Shown here: piece by piece, positions 1-5,519 of the stretch
Layout of the letters: every line of letters starts with the position of its first letter
Numbering within the stretch: position 1 is the stretch's first letter
DNA from: an uncultured Prevotella sp.
GTDB taxonomy: Bacteria > Bacteroidota > Bacteroidia > Bacteroidales > Bacteroidaceae
DNA: 8,781 nucleotides
Direction: 5' to 3'
Assembly (NCBI GenBank): GCA_905234355.1
Contig: CAJOHP010000093.1
Location: 1-8,781 of the forward strand
The notes under the pieces: generated by a model
Told to the model about the DNA's origin: nothing
Seen by the model: the letters and a program-made list of their open reading frames with translations, nothing else
Databases searched by the model: none
Position numbers and translations under genes: made by a program

Positions 1-1016
1 ATGCTCTCTTTCGACCGGCATACGATAAACTTTCCCTGGTGTGCAGAAATGGTACAGAAGGCGCATCCGCCGAAGCATCCGCGGTGTATGTTGACCGAGT
101 GCTTTATCATGTCGAAGGCTGGTATGCGCTTGCCTTTGTACTTGGGATGGGGCTGTCGGGTGTAAGGGAGATCGTAGACAGCGTCGAGCTCTGCAGTGGT
201 CATTGGGGGGAAGGGAGGGTTGACGACCACCCATGTGTCCTTCCGTCCTTCTGTTCCGATGGGCTGGAGTATGCGTTGTGCGTGCATCATGTTCGACTGT
301 TCCTCGATGTGTCTGTAGTTTTCGGCCTGGGCCTTTCTGTTGTGCAGGCATTCCTCATGGGCGTGCAGCACGATGTCGTCGGCCGAGGGTGTGACGCGGG
401 TGGCGAGAAAGACCGTCTGCGGCACGTCTGTAATGCTGCTCACGTCTTCTCCTTCGGCCATGCGTTGTGCGAGGGCGGTGATGGGTTTCTCGCCCATTCC
501 GTAGACGATGATGTCGGCCGGTGCGTCACAGAGGATGCAGGGGCGCAGCTGGTCTTGCCAGTAGTCGTAGTGTGTGAGTCGGCGCAGCGATGCCTCGATG
601 CCCCCGAGTATGATGGGCACATCGGGGTAGAGCTCTCTGAGGATGCGTGAGTAGACGACAGTGGGGTATTCGGGTCTCATGTCGTGTCGCCCGTCGGGAG
701 AGTAGGCGTCTTCCGACCGCAGTCGTCGTGCCGCGGTGTACTTGTTGACCATGGAGTCCATGCACCCGGGAGCAATGGCAAAGAAGAGCCGAGGGCGTCC
801 CAGCTTTCTGAAGTCGCGGTAGTCGCCGTGCCAGTCGGGCTGGGGCACGATGGCCACGCGCCACCCATGAGCCTCGAGGGTGCGTCCTATCACGGCCGCG
901 CCGAAAGACGGATGGTCGACGTAGGCATCGGCCGAGAAGAGTATGACGTCTACATAGTCCCACCCGCGCAGTTCCAGCTCTTTTTTTGTGGTGGGCAGAA
1001 AGTCGGTGAGCAGCAT
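1..1016 (-). CDS. ygiQ: YgiQ family radical SAM protein (N-terminal part, cut by window edge)
   Basis: The gene begins with ATG at 1016 and stays open for 338 codons to the window edge, so the 3' part is missing; family members are usually about 600 to 700 residues, so roughly half is present. The N-terminus (MLLTDFLPTTKKELELRGWD) and the segment EYPTVVYSRILRELYPDVPI followed by LGGIEASLRR are hallmarks of the YgiQ/UPF0313 family. The radical SAM cluster is C314-x3-C318-x2-C321 in RGCFGGCAFCTIS, expected to bind a 4Fe-4S cluster and S-adenosylmethionine. The family's reaction is not established as far as I know. The start is fixed by a one-base overlap (TGATG) with the 115-aa gene upstream, which implies translational coupling. 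Seven consecutive A residues lie at codons 10 to 12, a mild slippage-prone run. Identity is firm; function is open. Confidence 0.95.
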   Translation of the reverse strand, partial: MLLTDFLPTTKKELELRGWDYVDVILFSADAYVDHPSFGAAVIGRTLEAHGWRVAIVPQPDWHGDYRDFRKLGRPRLFFAIAPGCMDSMVNKYTAARRLRSEDAYSPDGRHDMRPEYPTVVYSRILRELYPDVPIILGGIEASLRRLTHYDYWQDQLRPCILCDAPADIIVYGMGEKPITALAQRMAEGEDVSSITDVPQTVFLATRVTPSADDIVLHAHEECLHNRKAQAENYRHIEEQSNMMHAQRILQPIGTEGRKDTWVVVNPPFPPMTTAELDAVYDLPYTRQPHPKYKGKRIPAFDMIKHSVNIHRGCFGGCAFCTISAHQGKFIVCRSKES

Positions 1017-1363
1017 CAGTTGAACGGCGTGCCTTGGAAAGCGCGGGTGGTCATGCCCAGGTTGGCGTTGGCCCGGTTTTTCCAGTTGATATACAGGGTC
1101 ACGAGCTGCTGCAGTCCGTAGGCCTTCATGTCGGGATGATAGACCACGTCTAGACAGAGGTCGATGAGGTCTTTGTCGCGTCCTGACTCAGACTCGAGCA
1201 GTGAGCGGATGTTGAGCTTCAGCTTGTTGAGCACCTGCTCGTCTACGTAGCCTGTGGAGTCGATGAGGTCTCTGAAGAGTTGGTACTTGTCGAGCGTCTG
1301 GAGGTGCTGCTCGCTGATTTCGATGTTTCGGGTACCCGAAATGTTGGCTTGGATTTTTGTCAT
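1016..1363 (-). CDS. Hypothetical protein, 115 aa, coupled to ygiQ
   Basis: I do not recognise this protein. It is 115 residues, mostly predicted helical, with no signal peptide, membrane segment or cysteine pair, so it is probably cytosolic. After a short polar N-terminus (MTKIQANISGTRNIEIS) come charged helices: residues about 19-34 (HLQTLDKYQLFRDLID), 40-57 (VDEQVLNKLKLNIRSLLE), and a segment with DLCLDVVYHPDMKAYGLQQL at about 67-86. The C-terminus is Gly/Thr-rich. It starts 23 bases after the amidase gene ends, behind an A-rich leader without a clear Shine-Dalgarno, which is normal for Bacteroidetes. Its TGA overlaps the ygiQ ATG by one base, so it may work with YgiQ or simply set its translation level. 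Codon choice resembles the neighbours. The reading frame is well supported by the packing; the function is unknown. Confidence 0.85.
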   Translation of the reverse strand: MTKIQANISGTRNIEISEQHLQTLDKYQLFRDLIDSTGYVDEQVLNKLKLNIRSLLESESGRDKDLIDLCLDVVYHPDMKAYGLQQLVTLYINWKNRANANLGMTTRAFQGTPFN

Positions 1364-1386
1364 GGTTTTAAGTTATTTTTTGTCTT

Positions 1387-3975
1387 TTATTGCAGGAGAA
1401 ACTGTAGTATGCCTTGCATGATGCTTCGCCTGTGTGTCCTGTCCTTGATGCATTCGAAGGGGAATCCCATGGTGAATGTACGGTTGTCTGTCCCTTTGTA
1501 GGCCACGGCAGCTCCCGTCTGGTTGGCGTAGGCCATGGCACAGAAGGCCCCATCGGCTGTGGGTGAGAGGATGTCGGCTTGAGTGGCGGCATAGTGCTGC
1601 TCGTTGAGCTGGTGGAAGAAGCTGAACGTTTGTCCGAGTCCTTGCACCTGCTCCTTGCCGTCTCTTATGACCCCTGCGCTCTGGCACTTGAGCACGCTGC
1701 TGAGGAATTGTCTCTCCTCGTCTGTGCGCATGTCGGTGGCCACGTAGGCTCCGCTGACGAGCAGTCGTCCTCCTTGATGTGCATACTGTCTGAGCATCTG
1801 TTGCATCTCTGTTCCGATGCCTTTGTAGACAATGAGGCTGTGTCCGTCGTCACACTGCAGCCCGAGGGCGAGGTCGATGAGCGGATACTGATAGAGCTGC
1901 ATGCGGGGTAGTGCCTCTGCTGCACAGCTCACGATGTTGTATCTCATGGCCGACTGTATGGCGTCGGCATGTGTGCGCACATAGTTCTGGTCGTGGCCGG
2001 CGATGAAGTGTCCTGCCAGTTCGTCGGTAGTGAATCCAAGTCCTGTGGAGTCTTCCACGCCGATGCGTTCCGCGCCGAATTGTCGCTGCTGTCCCAGCCA
2101 TCCGGCAGTTCTCCCGAGGGTGATGCCGGGGTCGATGTCTAGGCGGAATCCCTGTCCGCTGATTGCTGGTGATGACAGGCGGGTGAATGCGTCGACGATG
2201 AGTACCGTCTGTGTGGCTTCTCGCCTGTAGAGTGCCGACACCACGGGTGTGGGAAAGCTTCTCCCGCCTTTGTTGACAGCGGCCACTCGGAAGTTGTAGA
2301 GCACGCCCGGTGTGAGCTTCAGCGTGCATGAGGTGCCCTCGACGATGGTGCCGTTGTCGAATCCGTCGCCGTTGAGTGCCGTATAGACGATATAGGCAGT
2401 GGGCATGGCCGAAGGCTCCTGGGGGTCGGCCACAGGTGTCCATGCCAGCTGCAGCTCGCCTCGGCGCTGGTTGGTAAACTCGGCGCGCAGTGCTGTGGGC
2501 GTAAGTGGCGTGACGACGGCCGACTGGTTGTGCTTGCGGCAGATGTAGCGCAGCAGTGTCTTGTAGACGGAGCGTGCCAGCTCGAAGCGGAAGTTGGGGT
2601 CTTGTCCGTAGCGCATGTCGCCGAAGTTCTGGTGCGACATGGTCTCAAGGATGGCCGAGGGCACGACGGGCAGGCGTGTCTCGGAGTAGTTGCGGTCGTA
2701 GAGGCTGCGCTTGGTCCACTGGCCGAAACGCTGGGCCAGGTCGCGTTGCGTGTTGTCGAGCAGTTCCTGTGCGAGTTCTTTCGACATGGTCCTGCTGTGT
2801 CCTGCAGCGAGCAGGGAGTCGCCGTGGTGTGTGGTGCAGATGGCCAGCGACCCGTAGACGCCTTCTCCTGTGGGCGTATGTCCGGCATCGCTGTGCACAG
2901 CGAGTGACAGTTCTATGGGCACGCGTCGTCCGGCGCTGTCGGGTGCGTATGTCGAGCCGCCGCAGAGCAGGTTGGTCATCAGCGAGCGCACGTTGATGTC
3001 GTCGGCATAGTCGTTGTTGCCGTGTCGCGGACTGTAGACGCTATAGGGCATGCCTGCCCACTGTGCGTAGTATCTTGCTCCTTCGAGGCATCGTGGCATG
3101 CCGCTTGTGGTGCCGCCTCGCTCTATGTTGCCCATGCCTCCTCCGAAGCGCACGGCATCGGCGGTGACCACGCCTTTATCGGCGCTTCGGTTGGTGAGCA
3201 CGACGCGGTTGTCGAGCGAAGAGCCAGCGTCGAAGTCGAATGTGCCGAGATAGACCCATGTCGAGCCGCCCATCTGCTGGTTGACGTGGAAGTCGGTCTT
3301 CTGTCCCTGATGCCACACGGTATAGTGTGCGTCGCTGACGCTTTCTGCCACTGTCTGGTAGCTCACATAGACGGCATAGCGTCCCGACTCAGGCAACCGT
3401 GGCTGGTAGGTGATGCTGCTCACCTTCGATTTCGAGCGTGTCGTCTCAATCATGCGTGCCGTTCCGGCGGTGAAGGGGTTCTCGCCGTCGTAGTAGGTGC
3501 CGTCGTGCATGGCAAATCCTTTCAGGGGTGCTGTCTGCCATGGTTTCCGGTAGCCCATCTCCTGATAAGACCCGATGCTGGCCGTCTGGTCGTTGTCCAC
3601 GATGACTTCATGTCGCTGCCAGTCGCGTTCGCGTGGTGTGAAGACCACGGCTCCGGCATTTTCGAGCATAGGAATGAGATAAGGCACAACGATGGTCTGT
3701 GTGAAAAGGTCCTCGTTGGTGCAGAAGAGTGGTGGGCGCTGCCATCGCCACTGCTGTTTGTTGTGGTCGTAATATCGTCCGTGACTGGCCCATAGGGCGA
3801 TGTGCCGTCCCTCGAGTCCGTGCGAGATGCGGTTGGGACGTGACACATCCTTCACCCACGGCTCACCGTCGTATTCGGTGTGTCGCCAGTCGGTGGGCTG
3901 TGCTGCCAGTGTGAGCTGCCAGAGGCACAGGCAGCAGGAGATGGCAGCTCGGAGGAAGTGGTATGGTCTCAGCAT
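1387..3975 (-). CDS. Secreted Amidase_3-type N-acetylmuramoyl-L-alanine amidase with inserted golvesin-like domain and FN3 domain
   Basis: An 862-aa exported protein likely to cleave the amide between N-acetylmuramic acid and L-Ala in peptidoglycan. Residues 1-25 form a Sec signal peptide (basic MLRPYHFLRA, hydrophobic core to about LTLAA). The zinc amidase core is in two pieces: H65 (WASHG) and E88 (TNEDL) with the TPRERD strand end at 113-118, then H361 (AVHSDAG) and the probable catalytic E444 (PSAILETMS, close to the PSVLVET of known Amidase_3 enzymes). Between them, residues about 177-278 resemble the golvesin C-terminal/xanthan lyase binding domain. An FN3 domain spans about 494-583. 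Residues 588-862 form an unidentified alpha/beta region. The open frame continues 169 codons further upstream, but those overlap plsC and look like shadow translation; ATG 3975, with its signal peptide and 7-base overlap with plsC, is the better start. Such proteins are often labelled xanthan lyase, which I consider misleading. Activity is inferred, not shown. Confidence 0.85.
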   Translation of the reverse strand: MLRPYHFLRAAISCCLCLWQLTLAAQPTDWRHTEYDGEPWVKDVSRPNRISHGLEGRHIALWASHGRYYDHNKQQWRWQRPPLFCTNEDLFTQTIVVPYLIPMLENAGAVVFTPRERDWQRHEVIVDNDQTASIGSYQEMGYRKPWQTAPLKGFAMHDGTYYDGENPFTAGTARMIETTRSKSKVSSITYQPRLPESGRYAVYVSYQTVAESVSDAHYTVWHQGQKTDFHVNQQMGGSTWVYLGTFDFDAGSSLDNRVVLTNRSADKGVVTADAVRFGGGMGNIERGGTTSGMPRCLEGARYYAQWAGMPYSVYSPRHGNNDYADDINVRSLMTNLLCGGSTYAPDSAGRRVPIELSLAVHSDAGHTPTGEGVYGSLAICTTHHGDSLLAAGHSRTMSKELAQELLDNTQRDLAQRFGQWTKRSLYDRNYSETRLPVVPSAILETMSHQNFGDMRYGQDPNFRFELARSVYKTLLRYICRKHNQSAVVTPLTPTALRAEFTNQRRGELQLAWTPVADPQEPSAMPTAYIVYTALNGDGFDNGTIVEGTSCTLKLTPGVLYNFRVAAVNKGGRSFPTPVVSALYRREATQTVLIVDAFTRLSSPAISGQGFRLDIDPGITLGRTAGWLGQQRQFGAERIGVEDSTGLGFTTDELAGHFIAGHDQNYVRTHADAIQSAMRYNIVSCAAEALPRMQLYQYPLIDLALGLQCDDGHSLIVYKGIGTEMQQMLRQYAHQGGRLLVSGAYVATDMRTDEERQFLSSVLKCQSAGVIRDGKEQVQGLGQTFSFFHQLNEQHYAATQADILSPTADGAFCAMAYANQTGAAVAYKGTDNRTFTMGFPFECIKDRTHRRSIMQGILQFLLQ

Positions 3976-4526
3976 GTCTCGCCTATGGAGAAGTTTTCGG
4001 GGTGCTTGCCCTTGAAGTCCTTGAAGTATAGTTTTATCTCCCTCATGTCGGCCTCGAGGTCTCCGCTGGGATATATGGTTTTTGTGCATTTGATGAGTTT
4101 TTTCTCGTAGTCCACGCCATAGAGTAGTATGGGAAGGTGTGCCTTGAGGGCAATGAAGTAGAATCCTTTTTTCCACTCCGGCGCGAGTGCTCGTGTGCCC
4201 TCTGGTGTGATGCAGAGGTGGAAGGTGTGGGCCTGGATAGCTGTCTGTGCCATGGAGTCTGTCATGCTGGTGTGCTTTTGTCGGTAGACAGGTATGCCTC
4301 CTATGCTCCTGAAGAGGGGTCCGAGTGGCCAGACAAACCATTCTTTCTTCATCAGGAAGTTGCTCTGCATGTCTTTGGCGCGTATGTAGAGCTGTCCGAT
4401 GAAGAAGTCCCAGTTGCTGGTGTGGGGTGCCAGACAGATGATAAACTTGTCGGGGTGGGGCTGGTCTACTTCGGCAGTCCACCCCAGTTGTTTATACAAG
4501 ATCCAGTTGTATATTTTTTTCAGCAT
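3969..4526 (-). CDS. PlsC-type lysophospholipid/glycerolipid acyltransferase
   Basis: A 185-aa acyltransferase of the PlsC/LPLAT superfamily. It shows the catalytic H-x4-D motif at H35-D40 (PHTSNWDF) and the substrate-binding EGTR motif at 109-112 (TPEGTRA). The block GGIPVYRQ at 76-83 fits the third conserved motif of the family. Known members transfer an acyl chain from acyl-CoA or acyl-ACP to lysophosphatidic acid or related lipids at the inner membrane. This one is short, close to the minimal catalytic domain, and belongs to the compact PHTSNWDF-type subgroup, whose exact acceptor is uncertain; I therefore give no symbol. The N-terminal MLKKIYNWILYKQLGW is amphipathic and could touch the membrane. 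The gene starts 32 bases after the 89-aa gene and overlaps the amidase gene by 7 bases, so all are probably on one transcript. Confidence 0.9.
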   Translation of the reverse strand: MLKKIYNWILYKQLGWTAEVDQPHPDKFIICLAPHTSNWDFFIGQLYIRAKDMQSNFLMKKEWFVWPLGPLFRSIGGIPVYRQKHTSMTDSMAQTAIQAHTFHLCITPEGTRALAPEWKKGFYFIALKAHLPILLYGVDYEKKLIKCTKTIYPSGDLEADMREIKLYFKDFKGKHPENFSIGETC

Positions 4527-4558
4527 GGCGTTGTTTTTCTTTGTTTTCAGTATGGCCT

Positions 4559-4828
4559 TTAGAGTATCTTTACTTGGTCAGCCATGTCGCTGGCATGTGC
4601 AGCAAACTGCTCTCGCAGTCGTCTGAAGTAGTACTTTGGTGTCATCCCCGGTTCAGGGTGCGACACCCGGCTTAGAAAGTCGTCCTGCATCTTCACGATG
4701 GCGAAGAGCATGGCATCGGCATTAGCGGCATGACCTTGTGCTCCGTAGAGCGAGGCTGCCACGCACTCGGTAAGGAGTTCCTCGCAGATGAGGTTGATTG
4801 CGTGCTTTAGTGTTCTTTTGTTTGCCAT
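4559..4828 (-). CDS. Hypothetical small helical protein, 89 aa
   Basis: I cannot assign a function. The protein is 89 residues and almost all predicted helix. It starts MANKRTLKHAINLICEELL, followed by TECVAASLYGAQGHAANADA, a helix with FAIVKMQDDFLSRVSH (about 42-57), a PEPGMTPK turn and a charged helix YYFRRLREQF (66-75). There is no signal peptide or membrane span, so it is likely cytosolic and perhaps an oligomer. It is the first conventional gene behind the promoter at 4950-4980, with a leader of roughly 115 bases that can encode a 37-aa peptide ending 4 bases before its ATG. PlsC follows after 32 bases. Clean start, operon position and non-random composition make it a real gene. A role linked to the lipid or wall enzymes downstream is only a guess from context. 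Confidence 0.85.
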   Translation of the reverse strand: MANKRTLKHAINLICEELLTECVAASLYGAQGHAANADAMLFAIVKMQDDFLSRVSHPEPGMTPKYYFRRLREQFAAHASDMADQVKIL

Positions 4829-4832
4829 TGTT

Positions 4833-4946
4833 TCACTTGTGTTTTTGATACTGTTGCCGGAAGTTCATAGCGTCTGTCGGCTTGCGGTTTATGGTGGTGA
4901 CAGTCTTTGCTTGGGTGTCACTTGGCGTGTGACGCTGTGACTTCAT
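4833..4946 (-). CDS. Possible 37-aa leader peptide upstream of the 89-aa gene
   Basis: A 38-codon frame (ATG at 4946, TGA at 4835-4833) fills nearly the whole leader of the downstream operon and stops 4 bases before the next ATG (TGA AACA ATG). It would encode a very basic peptide starting MKSQRHTPSDTQAKTVTT and ending FRQQYQKHK, with no hydrophobic stretch and no match I recognise. Its ATG lies only 4 bases after the predicted -7 box, that is, about at the transcription start, so translation would have to be leaderless; an internal in-frame ATG at codon 27 could give an 11-aa version instead. For: the open frame spans the gap exactly and abuts the next gene. Against: it is short, has low complexity, and a frame this long can arise by chance. 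Treat it as a candidate only. Confidence 0.3.
   Translation of the reverse strand: MKSQRHTPSDTQAKTVTTINRKPTDAMNFRQQYQKHK
4897..4941. promoter_or_regulatory. Cluster of GTGAC/GTCAC pentamers just downstream of the promoter
   Basis: Reading the plus strand, GTGAC occurs at 4897-4901, 4929-4933 and 4937-4941, and its inverse GTCAC at 4917-4921. The pair at 4917-4921 and 4929-4933 is a perfect inverted repeat with a 7-base centre (GTCAC-N7-GTGAC), which could be a protein-binding operator or a short RNA hairpin early in the leader. The cluster covers about +3 to +50 of the predicted transcript. No regulator can be named, and it also overlaps the possible leader peptide, so the repeats might reflect codon use (several ACC/CAC/GAC codons). 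Confidence 0.3.
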
Positions 4947-4949
4947 CGG

Positions 4950-4980
4950 CAAAGATAGTGAAAAAAAATGAAACGGCAAA
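4950..4980 (-). promoter_or_regulatory. Bacteroidetes primary-sigma promoter for the 89-aa/plsC/amidase/ygiQ operon
   Basis: On the minus strand, TTTG (4980-4977) is followed by exactly 19 bases and then TATCTTTG (4957-4950). This matches the known consensus of the Bacteroidetes housekeeping sigma factor (TTTG, 19 to 21 bases, TAnnTTTG) at every fixed position. The predicted transcription start is about 4946-4943. The site lies just after the stop of the GNAT gene (4995) and points at the 89-aa gene, so it most likely starts a separate transcript for the downstream block. The spacer contains eight consecutive T residues. This was the only CAAAnnTA pattern I found in an intergenic region. Confidence 0.75.
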
Positions 4981-4994
4981 ATGTTTTTTGAAAA

Positions 4995-5519
4995 TTATTC
5001 TGCAAGTTTGTATTGCATGACGATGGCGTCGTGGTATTGCCTTCCGTCGTAGAGCCAGTCTGTGAGTGTCGCTGCGGTATGGAAGTGCAGTTTCCGGAAG
5101 AGTTGTAAGGAAGGCTCGTTGTCAGCTGCTATGCACACGTAGAGCTGGTGCAGATGGAGCACGCTGAGTGCGTAGTCGACGAGCTGTGCCACGGCGCTCT
5201 GTGCGTAGCCTCGGCGTCTGAAGGGGCGCTCCACGACCAGTCCCAGCTCGGCGCGCAGGTTTTTGGCGTCGAAGTTCACGATGTCGGCAATGCCCACCAC
5301 CTCGCCCTCGTGGTTTTCTATCATCATCCTGACCTGTCTGTCGGTATAGATGTCGCCGGAGGCATTGGCCACATAGTCGTGCAGTGCGTATCGTGAGTAG
5401 GGCACGTTGGTATTGCCCACAGCCCACAGGCTTTGGTCGTTCTCTATTCTGTAGAGCAGGTCGAGGTCTTCGGGTTCCATGGCCCGGAGTCTTACGCAGT
5501 GGCTTTGTGTGCTGCTCAT
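4995..5519 (-). CDS. GNAT family N-acetyltransferase (Acetyltransf_3, SpeG/RimJ-like)
   Basis: A 174-aa single-domain acetyltransferase using acetyl-CoA. The N-terminal VRLRAMEPEDLDLLYRIEND (residues 9-28) is the usual first strand and helix. The acetyl-CoA binding motif A is at about 93-110, with GLVVERPFRRRGYAQSAV giving the R/Q-x-x-G-x-A loop at R101-A106. The later segments LHQLYVCIAADNEPSLQLFR (123-142) and KLHFHTAATL correspond to motif B and the common KLGF element. The layout and length resemble spermidine acetyltransferase SpeG and ribosomal-protein acetyltransferases, but the substrate cannot be read from the sequence. Its ATG overlaps the TGA of the glycosyltransferase gene in a 4-base ATGA, so translation is probably coupled; acetylation of a sugar or envelope precursor is possible but unproven. 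It is the last gene of the upstream block; a promoter follows its stop. Confidence 0.93.
   Translation of the reverse strand: MSSTQSHCVRLRAMEPEDLDLLYRIENDQSLWAVGNTNVPYSRYALHDYVANASGDIYTDRQVRMMIENHEGEVVGIADIVNFDAKNLRAELGLVVERPFRRRGYAQSAVAQLVDYALSVLHLHQLYVCIAADNEPSLQLFRKLHFHTAATLTDWLYDGRQYHDAIVMQYKLAE

Noticed and set aside
39..650. 203-aa plus-strand open frame opposite ygiQ
   Set aside because: It mirrors a convincing YgiQ coding frame, has no recognisable domain and no promoter; GC-rich genes often leave the opposite strand open.
3022..3795. 257-aa plus-strand open frame opposite the amidase gene
   Set aside because: The minus strand here encodes a clear domain protein; the plus-strand product is His/Val/Cys-rich with no family features.
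1387..3975. Xanthan lyase as the product of the 862-aa gene
   Set aside because: The similarity to xanthan lyase is limited to the golvesin-like binding domain; no polysaccharide lyase fold is seen, while amidase zinc residues are all present.
3976..4482. In-frame upstream extension of the amidase to a 1031-aa protein
   Set aside because: The 169 extra codons lie inside plsC in another frame, give a His/Arg/Thr-rich sequence without domains, and would bury a good signal peptide that starts at 3975.
4977..4990. A/T hairpin (CAAAA, 4-base loop, TTTTG) followed by a T-run, as a terminator for the GNAT transcript
   Set aside because: The stem is only five pairs and nearly all A-T, and it shares bases with the -33 promoter element; too weak to call, so some read-through into the downstream block is likely.
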